Part shown: positions 9,603-20,313 of the stretch, piece after piece | Numbering within the stretch: the first letter of the stretch is position 1 | How the letters are laid out: each line of letters starts with the position of its first letter | Assembly: GCA_963813345.1 (NCBI GenBank) | Contig: CAWEYR010000033.1 | Location: forward strand, 124,001-188,000 | Length of the DNA: 64,000 bases | Direction: 5' to 3' | Source of the DNA: CAWDDA01 sp963813345 | GTDB lineage: Bacteria; Acidobacteriota; Blastocatellia; RBC074 | The notes under the pieces: generated by a model | Told to the model about the DNA's origin: nothing | Databases searched by the model: none | The model's input: the letters and a program-made list of their open reading frames with translations, nothing else | Translations under genes and position numbers: made by a program

Positions 9603-11178
9603 TTGGCAGCCCCCGCAGGCAGAGCCGCAGCTCCTTTCAAACGAATCCTCATTGCCAACCGCGGCGAGATCGCAGTTCGCATCATCCGTGCGTGCCGTGA
9701 CCTGGGCATTTCACCTGCCACCGTCTACTCGGACGCTGACCGCGCGGCCCTCCACGTACAACTCTCAGATTTCGCAGTGCACATCGGTGAAGCGAACTCA
9801 GCATCAAGCTATCTTTCAATAGATCGGATCATCGAAGCAGCCAGGAAAGCGAGCGCTGATGCAATCCATCCTGGTTACGGCTTCCTTGCCGAGAATGCTG
9901 CTTTCGCGCGTGCCGTAGTGGACGCCGGCATGGTCTTTGTTGGACCACCTGCAGGATGCATAGAGCTCATGGGCAGCAAGACGAGCGCGCGCGAAGCAGC
10001 ACTCAAGGCAGGTGTTCCTGTAGTCCCCGGGACAGAGACGACGCTCGAAAATGAAAGCGCAGCGATCGAGACGGCAGCCGAGATCGGTTATCCAGTGATG
10101 CTCAAAGCTGCCGCGGGCGGCGGTGGCAAGGGCATGCGGATTGTCCGTACGAACACCGAGATGTCATCCGCATTCTCGATGGCGCAGGCGGAGGCCGCGG
10201 CAGCCTTCGGTGATTCTTCGCTCTATATCGAAAAGCTGATCGAACGTCCACGTCATATCGAGATTCAGATCGTCGCTGACAACTTTGGAAACATCATTCA
10301 TCTGGGCGAGCGCGAATGCTCGGTTCAGCGCCGCCATCAGAAAGTAATCGAAGAGTGCCCCGCTTCATTCAACGACCCGGACCTGCGTCATCGAATGGGC
10401 GAAGCCGCTATCGCCATTGCCCGCTCTGCGAATTACGCCAGTCTCGGCACGATCGAGTTTCTGGTTGACGACCGACGGCAGTTCTACTTCCTCGAAATGA
10501 ACACACGTCTTCAGGTGGAACACCCGGTGACAGAAATGGTGACGGGAATTGATCTCGTGTGTGAGCAAATCCGCATCGCAGCCGGCGCACGTCTGTCCAT
10601 GAAACAGGAGGATGTGCAGTGGAAGGGTTCAGCTATCGAGTGCAGGATATATGCCGAAGATTCCGGATCGAGGTTTTCTTCCGTCTCCCGGAAAGATCAC
10701 GCGGCTGCGCGTGGCTTCAGGACCAGGCATCCGCGATGACAGCGGCGTCTATGAAGGCTGGGAAGTTCCAATCTATTACGATCCGATGATTTCCAAGCTG
10801 GTCGCCTGGGGGGATTCGCGCAATGCCGCGATTGCGCGGTTGCAAAGAGCTCTCCTGGAGCACCATGTCGGCGGCATCCGGACCACAGTGCCGTTCTTTC
10901 AGGACGTGCTCAAGGACGAAGAGTTCCAGAATGGCGACATTGACACGGATTTTATTGCCAGATTTCTCGAAAGAAAGAAGGCAAAGGCGAATAGAAGTGA
11001 TACGGACGATGCATCAAATTCGACCGGCGTGACTTCAGACCACATCGCCGCAGCATTCGTCGCCGCTGCCGAGTTTATCAAGAAGACCCGGATCGCTGCT
11101 TTGCCTTCAGTACCTGACGCTCGCAAATCGAGCCGGTGGAAGCTTGAAGGCCGGATGTCAGGCGTCAGAACAAAGTGA
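9603..11178 (+). CDS. accC: Biotin carboxylase subunit of an acyl-CoA carboxylase (one frameshift)
   Basis: The TTG at 9603 gives about 524 residues when corrected. Motifs: FKRILIANRGEIAVRIIRA at the N-terminus, the ATP-grasp glycine loop KAAAGGGGKGMR, RHIEIQIVAD, ERECSVQRRHQK, and EMNTRLQVEHPVTE with the catalytic Glu/Asn/Arg residues. It carboxylates biotin using ATP and bicarbonate. The C-terminus extends well past a bacterial AccC and resembles the region between the carboxylase and biotin domains in propionyl-/methylcrotonyl-type alpha subunits, which suits the methylmalonyl-CoA mutase at 27-29 kb. Near 10675 TTTT should be TTT (RFLPSPGK), splitting it into 378 and 188 residue frames. 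The TGA overlaps the GTG of the biotin carrier. Confidence 0.9.
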
Positions 11179-11675
11179 AACTTCATCTCGAAATCGATGG
11201 CAACGCGAGCGACGCCGAGTTTTCGCAATCCGGCGAGGGAGCAAGACTCGAATGGAATGGCGTCAGGTATGAAGCCGAGATCAATGAGAACGAACCGGGT
11301 CTTTACGTCGTATTGATCGATGGAGGCGTCTACCGTTGCGAGTTTCATCCCCTTCAAGGTGGAGGAGCGGAGATTACCGTCAACGGCCACCGCATTCTGA
11401 CGCGCGTAAGGGACCTCAAACACCTGCGCGGCGCCGGAACCACATCTTCAGCTGAAAGCGGTAGAGTTGAGTTGAGTTCACCGATGCCTGGAAAACTAGT
11501 ACGCATTCTCGTCGAAGCCGGCAAGGACGTAAAAGCAGGCGAAGGTGTGATTGTGGTCGAAGCGATGAAGATGCAGAACGAGATTCAATCGCCTCGTGAC
11601 GGCAAAGTGGTCGAGATCAGATTTGAGGTCGGTCAAACAGTCAACGCAGGCGACGTTCTCGCGGTGATTGAATAA
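11175..11675 (+). CDS. Biotin carboxyl carrier protein of the acyl-CoA carboxylase
   Basis: The start is GTG in a GTGA overlap with the biotin carboxylase, implying translational coupling. The 166-residue protein has a variable N-terminal half and a C-terminal biotinyl domain (about 100-166). This carries SPMPGKLVRILVEAGKDVKAGE, the biotin-lysine motif EAMKM, and NAGDVLAVIE. It shuttles carboxybiotin between the carboxylase and a carboxyltransferase that is not in this window. In many alpha subunits the two domains are one chain; here they are two coupled genes. Confidence 0.92.
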   Translation: MKLHLEIDGNASDAEFSQSGEGARLEWNGVRYEAEINENEPGLYVVLIDGGVYRCEFHPLQGGGAEITVNGHRILTRVRDLKHLRGAGTTSSAESGRVELSSPMPGKLVRILVEAGKDVKAGEGVIVVEAMKMQNEIQSPRDGKVVEIRFEVGQTVNAGDVLAVIE

Positions 11676-11677
11676 CC

Positions 11678-11722
11678 GTGGGAGCGCCGGCCAGAAGCGC
11701 CGGTCCGGCCGGCCAGAGCCGC
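11678..11722. repeat. Family D repeat (gggagcgccgg...ccggccgg)
   Basis: This GC-rich imperfect palindrome starts with gtgggagcgccggcc and follows the carrier gene stop. The rest of the 234-base gap to 11909 shows no gene. A GAGGGAGA ribosome binding site near 11897 serves the receptor gene. Confidence 0.5.
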
Positions 11723-11909
11723 GAAGCTGCGAGTGTGAAGGCTGTTGAATACTCGCGCGCTTCTGCGTCTTCCTCTGCGCCGGGGTCGGCGTCTTCCGGG
11801 CGTGCAGCTCGCTTGATTTCTCCACGTCGCCCGGATAGAGTGACGACCACAACATATCAGTTCTTTAGACTATTCAGCCGCTATATCTAGCTATCGAGGG
11901 AGATGCTCA

Positions 11910-14888
11910 ATGAAAACTCTGACCACCACCGTCCTCTTTCTTTTGATGTTCCCGGCTGCGGTATTTGCTCAAACGCAGATCACCAGCGGTGTCATTCAGG
12001 GAACCATATCGGATCCTTCCGGGAGCGTTGTACCCGGCGCGACTGTGGAAGCGCGGAATCTCGATACCAACCTGGCGAGGACACTCGTGACTGATGGCGA
12101 TGGACGTTTCGTCTTTCTGCAGATCCCTTCAGGTCGATACAGCGTGACAGTAACCAAGTCAGGTTATGCAACACTCGTCGCCGAGAATCAGACAGTCACG
12201 GTGGGACAGTCATTGACTCTCAACCTCGCGATGAAAATCTCTCAACTCGAAGAGAAGGTGATTATTTCTGCATCACCTTCCATCGACATTTCGAGAACAG
12301 AGTCGAGCACAATACTCAACGACACGGCGATCAGCACAACTCCGATCCTCGGAAGGAAATTTGAAGACCTTTTGACTCTCACTCCGGGTGTGAGCATCGT
12401 CCAGGGCCCGGACGGCGATGAGATAAATTTTGTGGGTCAGCGCGGCATCTTCAACAATGTGAGTCTTGATGGCGGTGATTACAACAACGGCTTCTTTCGG
12501 TGAGCAGGTCGGAGGACAGCGCGCGGCAATCGACATCTCGCTCGAAGCCGTCAAGGAGTTTCAGGTAGTAGCCACGGGCGCGAGCGCCGAGTTCGGACGG
12601 ACTGCGGGTGGCATCGTCAACGTGATCACGAAGTCAGGAACGAATTCTTTTCGTGGCAGTATCTTTCATTATCAGCGCCACGAGTCGATGACATCGAATA
12701 CTTCCGATGGAAAACCCCTCACAGACTTTCATCGCGAGCAATTCGGAGGAACACTGGGGGGACCGATCGTCAAAGACAAGATGTTCTATTTTCTCGCGTA
12801 CGAACAGATCACCGGGAACCTGCAACGGGCAAATCTAAGCGAGCAGGTCGGTGACACACCGTGCCCGATACAGGCGCCGACGATCATCGCGAACGAGGGA
12901 TTGATCAACGGCAATACCGATTGCCAGCGCCTGGCACTGATCAACTTTTTCAGAACGACACGAAATCAGCAGGAAGGCGCACCAGTCCGCCGGCCGGTGC
13001 ACAATAACGCTATTCTCGGGAAATGGGACTGGAAGGTTGCGCCGTCGACAGATCTGGCTTTCTCGTACAATTTCAATCGCTCAAACAAGATCAACGAGAC
13101 ATTTGATGTCGCAACATATGGTAACTCGGCAAATGGAATCGAAGGCCCCGCACGCATTCAGGTTGCGAACCTGAATGTCTTCTCGACACTCTCGCCTGCA
13201 CTACTGAATGAGTTTCACTTCACTTACGCGAGAGAAAACCGGCCGCGATCGGCAGTTCAATCGAATGTTCCGGCCGATACAGCGATGGGGTTCGGGACCT
13301 ACATTCCGGTTCGGACATCCGTTTTTTCTGGGCCCGACGGTAGATGAGCTTTTCTGGCGCGCTCAGATACGCGACAACATATCGATCGTGAAGGGACGTC
13401 ACACGATCAAATCGGGTCTTGAATGGATTCACAGCAAGAACGTGCAGGTTTTTCGCGGCTTCTTCGAAGGCAAGTATCTTTTTGACAGCGTTACCGGATT
13501 TCTCCGATATGCCTCACCCGCGTCGCAGGGACCCGGCTATGGGCCCAACATCAAGGGGTGTTCGAATGGTACTTATGTTCCCAGGTTTGGTGCATGCCCT
13601 GCCGGCACCACAACATCGGGCGGTCCGTTGCTTCTTTACCTTCAGGGTGCCGGGCCTGCAGGGCCGGCCACCGATGCAACGGGATTCTCTGATATCGAGA
13701 ACGAGGAGCTGGCGGCCTTTGCTCAGGATAAGTGGCAGGTTCGACCTAACTTCACATTGAGTTACGGCCTGAGATGGGAAGCGCAAACCTTTCCGAACCC
13801 CGTGATTCCACCTCCTCTGACTGCGTACGGCAAATTCCTGAACGATCCTCGATTTCCGTCGGATGGCTATCTGCGTGACCAGTGGAAGATGTTCCAGCCT
13901 CGGGTAGGATTTGCCTGGGACATTTCGAGCAATGGCAGATCGGTTCTGAGGGCGATCATGGGGAATCTATAACGCTCGGCAGAACATGCTGTCGCAGGTA
14001 GGATCGATCACCACCAACGGTGTCCAACAGCAGACAATTTTCGTCGACACGCCTGGCATCGCTAGTGGAGCAGTTGCACCCGTCTGGCCGAATGTAATTT
14101 CCCCGCCAGTTCTTCCGCCGGGCGAGTTCCCTTTGTTTTCCGGTGTTCGAGTCTTCAGCCGCGACTATGCCAATCCGAGAATCTACACGACAAATGTCGC
14201 GTTCGAGCAGCAGATCGTTTCCGATCTGACTTTCTATGTCGACTTTACGCATTCAAAGGGCGTGCACCTGACGCGTTTCCTCAACATCAATCGCAACAAT
14301 TTCTTTGCACCGCAACTTGGCGAGGTGATGGTAACGAGCAGCGTCGGCAAGGGTCTCTACCGCGGCATAACGGCCGGTCTGCGAAAGCGATTCAGCGGGC
14401 ACATCCAGTTTGAAGGTAACTACACTTATTCGAAGGATCTCGACGACGATTCAAACGAACGCGATCCGTTTACTGACCGCTCGTTTGACGTCAACAATCT
14501 TCAACTTGACTACGCACTCGCCGACCGCGATATCAAGCATAAGGTCAATTTCTTTATGTTCGCTGATCTTCCATGGGGCTTCGAAGGCAACGTGCGGGTT
14601 CAGGGGAGATCTGCGCAGCCAATAACGCCGGGAGCGCGAACAGCAAATAATCGAAACATAGATCGCAAGGACAACGAGTTCTTCTCGTTTGACTGGCGAG
14701 TGGTCAGACCGTTCGTATGGGGAGACCGTTACAGACTGGTCCCGCTGGTTGAGATGTTCAATACCTTTAACAACAAGAACAACATCAACCCGCTTGTAAC
14801 TCCGGGCCTCTTCGATTTTTCCGGATTCCTGAGGCTTGGTGTAGGCGACCCACGCCAGCTCCAGTTGGCAATAAGATTCGAGTTCTGA
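11910..14888 (+). CDS. TonB-dependent receptor with carboxypeptidase-regulatory N-terminal domain (three frameshifts)
   Basis: About 991 residues after correction. A signal peptide (MKTLTTTVLFLLMFPAAVFAQ) is followed by a CarboxypepD_reg-like sandwich (GVIQGTISDPSGSVVPGATV). The plug comes next (TPILGRKFEDLLTLTPGV ... NNVSLDGGDYNN ... IDISLEAVKEFQV ... GTNSFRGS), and then a long beta-barrel ending in aromatic F (LQLAIRFEF). Receptors of this Oar-like type import large or rare ligands or display surface functions; the ligand is unknown. The breaks are near 12498 (TTT for TT, FFGEQ), 13330 (six T for five, VFLGPTVDELFW) and 13964 (GGGG for GGG, IMGIYNARQNM). All three are extra bases in short runs, so the gene is probably intact. 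Confidence 0.88.
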
Positions 14889-14911
14889 GACGCAGGTACG
14901 TTGTACCGCCT

Positions 14912-15586
14912 TCAGGCGGAATCGTGCTTACCCAGTTCCTCGAAAAACGCGCGGAGCTTCACAGGATCCAGCCTTCCGTCCGTTCGCACTCCGGTGCAGA
15001 CATCGACTGCGAACGGACGGACTGTGTTCACAGCCTGAGCAACATTCTCCGCCTTCAATCCGCCTGCGAGAAAAACCGGCACATTGACGATATCGCAAAT
15101 CCGGCGGCTCAAGGTCCAATCATGAGTTCTTCCGGTTCCGCCGAGCTCCTTGACGGCAAGCTTCTGGTTTCCGGAATCGAGAAGAATTGCATCAACAGAT
15201 TGCTCTACGGATCGCGCATCCTCGATCGCTTCAGGCCCGCTGACGTGAACTACCTGCACCAGCTTTACGCCAGGCATCCGTCTTCGCAGGTCTTCGTACG
15301 TGCCAGTTACAAGCCTATCCACAATCTGAATCGTGTTGACTCGAGTGCGGCGCTGCTGTTCAACAATCGCGTCAGTGTCCTGTGCCGAAGTGAGAAGGAA
15401 TGTCGCAATCGGCGGTGGAACTCGTTGGACAATTTCCGCGATCAGGGCCTCGTCAATCACGCCGGGCCCGCTTGGCATCGATGAGACCAGCCCGAGCGCC
15501 GAGGCTCCGTGCTCAATTGCCAGAATGGCTTCTTCGACACTGTTAATGCAGCAGATCTTGACGCGTACTCTAGCGGGAGAGGTCAC
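14912..15586 (-). CDS. Divergent phosphoribosylanthranilate isomerase-like (TrpF fold) protein
   Basis: The GTG start at 15586 overlaps the stop of the upstream nucleotidyltransferase (ATGTGA). The 224-residue chain has the beta-alpha barrel order of PRAI: VKICCINSVEEA at the N-terminus (Cys at the catalytic position of KICG), ILLDSG with the acid Asp position, PVFLAGGLKAENV and DVCTGVRT for phosphate binding. However, the VQLHG motif reads IQIVDRL, and the S-x-R motif is replaced by SSMPSGPG. With no other trp gene nearby, a role in tryptophan synthesis is uncertain; it may act on a related sugar-amine. Confidence 0.7.
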   Translation of the reverse strand: MTSPARVRVKICCINSVEEAILAIEHGASALGLVSSMPSGPGVIDEALIAEIVQRVPPPIATFLLTSAQDTDAIVEQQRRTRVNTIQIVDRLVTGTYEDLRRRMPGVKLVQVVHVSGPEAIEDARSVEQSVDAILLDSGNQKLAVKELGGTGRTHDWTLSRRICDIVNVPVFLAGGLKAENVAQAVNTVRPFAVDVCTGVRTDGRLDPVKLRAFFEELGKHDSA

Positions 15587-16211
15587 ATCGATTCTTCACG
15601 ATCGTCAGCGAGCGATTGCTGTGCGAGGTTCCAGATACGAGTGTATTCATCTTTGACGGAGGCATCGAGCTCGTCACCAAGTTCCGCCGGCAGGTTTAAC
15701 GTTTCGATCAGTTGCTGGATATCTGCCAGATCTCGCAGTTTTCGATGCTCCGCAGTGAGTCCGGATGCGAGCTTCAATTCGATCAACCTCGCAATCTGAA
15801 TTACGCTTAGGCCATCGATCTCTGTTGCAGCATCTTTCGGGACTGGAAAGAATACAGCCTTGGGTTTTCCATCACCCGGGAATTCGCCCGACGTAATGAT
15901 CTCGACCGGAACACCCGTCTCAGCATCACGAAAGTGCTTGCGCGCCCCTGGGAATAGTGGAATGTATCCGCGCCCGACAAGTCTTTCACGAAACTTCTCA
16001 AGGCCCGAGGGTGTCATGAGCAGGTTACGTCCTGCGTCGGCCGGACAAAACCATGCAGCGCCAGGGCCATCCCGCCAAGGATTGCGTAGTCGATCTCTTC
16101 TTCCCGAAGGCTTCCAGCTAATCTGCGGAGTGTTTCGTAGACCTCGCCTCGTGCCATATAGAAATCATCTATACCGCGAAGAACCTGATCGACGGAAGGA
16201 TTGTGCGACAT
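15583..16211 (-). CDS. Nucleotidyltransferase-fold protein (one frameshift)
   Basis: About 209 residues when corrected. The N-terminal part has YAILGGMALALHG, the Gly-Gly motif of the DNA polymerase beta-type fold, followed by RPTQDV. After the break, NLLMTPSGLEKFRERL follows, then a C-terminal helical part (IARLIELKLASGL ... RKLRDLADIQQLI) seen in AbiEii-like and related stand-alone nucleotidyltransferases. The second Asp expected after QDVD is Asn or lost, so activity is doubtful. Near 16020 one A seems missing (GTAACC for GTAAACC). No antitoxin partner is visible; the downstream neighbour is the TrpF-like gene, translationally coupled. Confidence 0.7.
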
Positions 16212-16228
16212 AGGAAGTACTAATTATA

Positions 16229-16981
16229 TCAGCCCTTGCGAGCCAGGAAGAATGCGCGCTCATCCTTTACGGACAACCCGAGATCTCGGCTCGCGTCGTA
16301 AACCAAGGTTCCAGCAAAATCAGCAAGCGCCAGGGCAGCCTTCACTTCTTCAATCGAATAGTACCTCTGTAGCAGTGTGACGTCGTTCCGCTCCCAGCCC
16401 GCATCGTCGAGCTTGAATGTAGTTACCTGATATTCCTTGAGACGCTCTCGTGCGTCGTATCGGCTGCGCACGATACAGGCATGATCATCTTCGATAATGT
16501 CGAAACCAGCCTCGCGGGCGCCCACTTCAAACTCTTCCTCGGTATTCAGGTCAAACACGAACGAACTGTTAACTGCAAGAACCGAGTGCACTCGCCGAAA
16601 GACTTCAGTCAGCTCCGAGAGCGAAAGAATATGATTGAGACTATCAAAAACTGAGACACACGCATCAAAACCTTCCGGAACTACCCCATCATCCAGAGAT
16701 CGCACGTCGCCGCGAACGAACGATGCTTCGGGCGCGTTCATTCTGGCGAATTCAAGCATACCTTCTGACGCATCAACTCCAGTCACACGATATCCATGCG
16801 AGACTAGCTCGGCCGCAAGTTGGCCCGTTCCACAACAAAGATCCAGAATGCGATCCCCAGGAGCAAGCTTCGGGAACAAAACGCGCTTCAGCACGGCAAG
16901 TGCCGTACGACAGAACTCGGGTCCCCAATAGCGATTGTAGAACCATGCAAAAGAATCGTAATCAGGAGAGTTTGGTGTCAC
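16229..16981 (-). CDS. Class I SAM-dependent methyltransferase
   Basis: GTG at 16981 is preferred. The frame stays open to 17029, but that extension is encoded by the family A repeat. The 250-residue chain has motif I ILDLCCGTGQLA near residue 40, the acidic end of beta-2 in GVDASEGML, GDVRSLDD, and FDACVSVFDSLNHI (motif IV). The C-terminal half (YDARERLKEYQVTTF ... QRYYSIEEV) resembles small-molecule methyltransferases of the Methyltransf_25 group. Substrate unknown. Confidence 0.85.
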   Translation of the reverse strand: MTPNSPDYDSFAWFYNRYWGPEFCRTALAVLKRVLFPKLAPGDRILDLCCGTGQLAAELVSHGYRVTGVDASEGMLEFARMNAPEASFVRGDVRSLDDGVVPEGFDACVSVFDSLNHILSLSELTEVFRRVHSVLAVNSSFVFDLNTEEEFEVGAREAGFDIIEDDHACIVRSRYDARERLKEYQVTTFKLDDAGWERNDVTLLQRYYSIEEVKAALALADFAGTLVYDASRDLGLSVKDERAFFLARKG

Positions 16982-17000
16982 GCTCTTCAGAAGAAGTACT

Positions 17001-17119
17001 GAGTGCTGAGTTAGGGGGTTTGAGTTCAAGCTTTAGCTTGTGGTTGCATTCGAGGCTCGTCGAGGTCTCGAATGCAACCCAAGCTAAAGCTTGAACTCAA
17101 ACCCCCTAACTCAGCACTC
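17001..17119. repeat. Family A inverted repeat
   Basis: Near-perfect palindrome: gagtgctgag, a short spacer, gggtttgagttcaagcttta-gcttg, then the centre and the reverse complement ending ctaactcagcactc. It lies between two minus-strand genes. The longest related copy is 61707-61850, with partial copies at 7365, 32001 and 56592. Confidence 0.85.
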
Positions 17120-17124
17120 TTTTC

Positions 17125-20100
17125 TCACCTTCCTGACGAAACAAATCCAGCCCAGAAATATGGGTGGCGATACTCGGGTTTGCGAAGTGTCTCCTTCATT
17201 GCTTCTTGTAGAGCTTTCGCCTCGTCAACCTTCGACGCCTCCCGACTCCGCAAGGTCGCCAGCAGCGAAGCGGTGCTCGACTGGTCGCTTCGCCAGATGC
17301 CGGCTATCGATGAATCACACCCCGCAATCAACAACGTCCACCACAATCCGCTCAGCCCGCGTCCGGCACTAATCGCTTTGGGGACAAGTTCGCTCGATGA
17401 GATAAGCAGTCGCTGTGGCGCCGACTGCCACTCAAGCATTTCTCTCAACTGAGTGGTTTCGATCCGCGAAAAGAAAGGGCTCGCATCGTTGATAGTCGAT
17501 GCGCCGGAATACTCGACCTGCGATCGCGGGACTCCGGCCGGCTTTTTCCGCGCCCTGCCTAGTGCGGTCATTGACGACGTATACGAGATCGAAAACCGTT
17601 CGATAAGAAAAGTCGATTCCGATGGCATAAGAGCTGAGAATGGAATGTTCCATGTGATGCCATCCGGAATAATAATCAGCCCGGTCCTGCCTTCGAGATC
17701 ACGTTCCGCTGGTTTTATCAATATGTCATAAAAGTAGCGAGCGCTCGGTTCCCAGCCATCCCTGCCTTCAGCGATCGTTCGTGCAAAGCCTGTAACACTT
17801 TCAATGAGCTCGGCTCGAGTTATACCGAGAGGATACACATTGAGCTTTGGGCGGCTCGCGCGTTCTCGCCCTCGTGACAAAACAAAGAGATATATCTGTT
17901 CCTCGGTCTCAACAAACTCGAGGATCACCTTTTCAAATGTCGTCGCGAGCGAACGCAATGAGGCACCGGTGATTGCACCGCCATCGCCCCTGAGTACCTT
18001 GATATCGGGCCGTCGCTCATACAGGTCCCGTTCGAACGCTGCCTCAGCCTCGCGCGCGCGAGCCAGTTGCGCATTCAGTTCAGCGAGCCGTTTCGGATTC
18101 TGAAGCTTCTTTTCGCCCTCCCTGTAAACACGCGTGGTAAGAGTTGCGATCTGTCTCGAAAGCGACTTCTGTTGTTCAATCTCGTCGGCAGTCATTGTTT
18201 TGTTGATTCGCAGACGCTGGCTTTCAAGAATCAACTTGAGCACTCGAAGTTTTGCCCTTCTCAGCGTAGATCAACGCTTCGACACCCTTATTCTGAAGTA
18301 CAGTCAAATCGACCATCGCGAGATAGGGCGCGAGCTTTGTTTCGAGCATGCGCTGAGGCCGATTGACTGCTGAGGCGGCGGATTGGGACTGGCGCGCTTC
18401 AATCGTCGCAATCGCTTCCGTGAATGCGACTCGTGCCATATCCGGCTGTTTCAAACCCACGTGAGCCTTGCCAGCGCGATGACGCGCCATCCAGTACATC
18501 TCGAGATCGCCGCAAGCCTTCGAAACCGATGCAGCTCGATCTGCCAGCTCAAGGGAAAGGCGGAACTCGTCTCGCGCGTGGCGAATACCGCTTAATGTGA
18601 CCAGTGCAGCCGCACTTCCCTGCGCTATCTGGAGTTCGTCAAACAGTTTCAGACTTCGCTCACCTGTCGAAAGGGCTTCATCAAGTTTCTTACCGGCAGA
18701 GAGCGCAATGACGACATCCAGCAAAGCCCATCCGATCTCTCCACGGTCCTGCAGAATCTCACGAAGTCTCAGCTCTTCGCGATAATGAGTTTCAGCCGCC
18801 GCGAAGTTCCCCAGAAGATAATGCGCACCGCCAACTTTTTGATGCGCCAACGCGGCATCTGCGAACTCAGTCGTTTTGCTCCACACTTCGAGCGCTCCCT
18901 CGTATGCCTTGAGCGCCGCGGCATAGTCGCCATAGACGGTATAGATCAACCCGATGCCGGTATGAGCTGCGGCTGCTGCCAGACGATTGGTGCCTGCAGC
19001 TGACCGTTCGAGCTCGCGCTGATACGAGATCAATGCCTGGTCAAGATTGCCGAGCAGATAGCTGATGTTGGCAATGTTGTGAAGCGTGTAGACCTCGGCG
19101 TCGGGGCGGCCAAGCGCCTCGTAGTGTGCCAGAGCGCGTTGATAGAAGGCGATCGCAGCATCCATTTCGCCCTGGTCGTATTCGATCTCTGCAAGAGTGA
19201 GCAAGGCTGGCGCTGACCCTGACCGGTCGCGTATCGTTTCGCGCAACGCGACTGATCGCTCGAGCTCACGTGAGGCCTCGACCAATCGCCCGTCCTCGCG
19301 AAGAATGCGAGACCTGCGCTCGAGAGAGTCCGCCATCCCGGACTTGTCCCCGAGCTTTTCACTAAGCGCGAAACTTCGCGCGTACATCTCAAGCGCATCG
19401 CTGGTCCGGCCGAGCGCAACCAGTGCGAGGCCCGCGCTCATCGATAATGCTATTTGATCGAATTCGCGGCCGAGCTCTTCCTCGAGACTGAGGCCTTTGC
19501 GATATGCGTCGAGCGCGCTTTCAAACTCTTTACGGTAATAGTGTGCGTCCCCGATGCTGCGCCAGGCAGTTGCTTCTTCGGCCTGCATCTTCTTTTCCGA
19601 AGCGATTCGCTGAATCAATCGGCTGATTTCAAGGGCTTTTGAGTGGTCAGAGCTGCGTGAACGACGGGTGCTCTCATTCTGAAGCAATACCAGGAGGTCC
19701 CGTGTCAGCAGGTCGGGATCCAGACGGAGGAGATCTTCTCGCTCAGTGTCTCCCGAAGCAGCGACCAGCAGACTCGCCAACTCTGCCACAGCCGGAGCTT
19801 CACGCTGTATCTTCCAATCTCCGTTTTCTCGTGTCAGATCGAGCGCAAGGGCGAGGCTTGTGATGAAGTTACCTCCACCACGCGTAATCGTGCGACGCGT
19901 CGTCACCCAGACACTTCCTTTTTCACGATCCGTCTTGAGTCGCGCTATGCGCGGAGGTGAAAAGCTATAGGTCGAAGTCGCAAAGAGCTGGGCGACAGCT
20001 TCGCGACGGGACGGAAGATCAGGAGACGAAGGGCTCCATAGATCAACGTAGGCATTCAGATCGCGATTTGTGAAGGATGCAAAGTAGCGATCGACAAGCT

Positions 20101-20197
20101 GTTTTATAGCCTGATCATGAGACGCCTGAGAGCTGACGGGCACTACATAAGATGCAAGCGACAGCAGTGCGATGACCAGCCACATAGGTCTACCCAT
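17125..20197 (-). CDS. Exported TPR protein with a degenerate CHAT domain (one frameshift)
   Basis: About 1023 residues after correction. A signal peptide (LVIALLSLASYVVPVSSQA) leads into an SnoaL-like region with YFASFTNRDLNAYVDLW. About a dozen TPRs follow, then a helical hairpin and a C-terminal CHAT (caspase-like) domain ending RHPYFWAGFVSSG. The CHAT core is degraded. The His-Gly segment before LNDASP is replaced by SGAST-INDASPFFSRI, and the SACET position of the catalytic Cys reads LLISSSELV. The domain also appears about 60 residues shorter than usual before this point. It is thus probably not a protease. Near 18238 AAAA should be AAA (EKGKLRVLKLILESQ). Its start lies in a family B repeat. 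Confidence 0.82.
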
Positions 20198-20300
20198 TTT
20201 CCATTTTCGATTTTACATTCTTCATTTGTCATTGAAGAGATGATGATCGCAATCTCGGGCAATGACAAATGTAAAATCTAAAATCGGAAATGGATAATGG
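20198..20300. repeat. Family B inverted repeat
   Basis: Arms read ccattttcgattttacatt...catttgtcattg and caatgacaaatg...aaaatcggaaatgg, with a centre near 20250. It separates the CHAT gene from pit. Related units lie at 44066-44160 and 48358-48450. Confidence 0.75.
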
Positions 20301-20313
20301 GTATTTAGATACG

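Noticed and set aside
11910..14888. Reading the TonB receptor as a decayed pseudogene
   Set aside because: All three breaks are single extra bases in homopolymers and the chain is otherwise complete to its terminal aromatic, so sequencing error fits better.
16982..17029. N-terminal extension (MNSNPLTQHS) of the methyltransferase, and the similar one before gmd
   Set aside because: Both are encoded by the family A repeat and start at TTG without a ribosome binding site.
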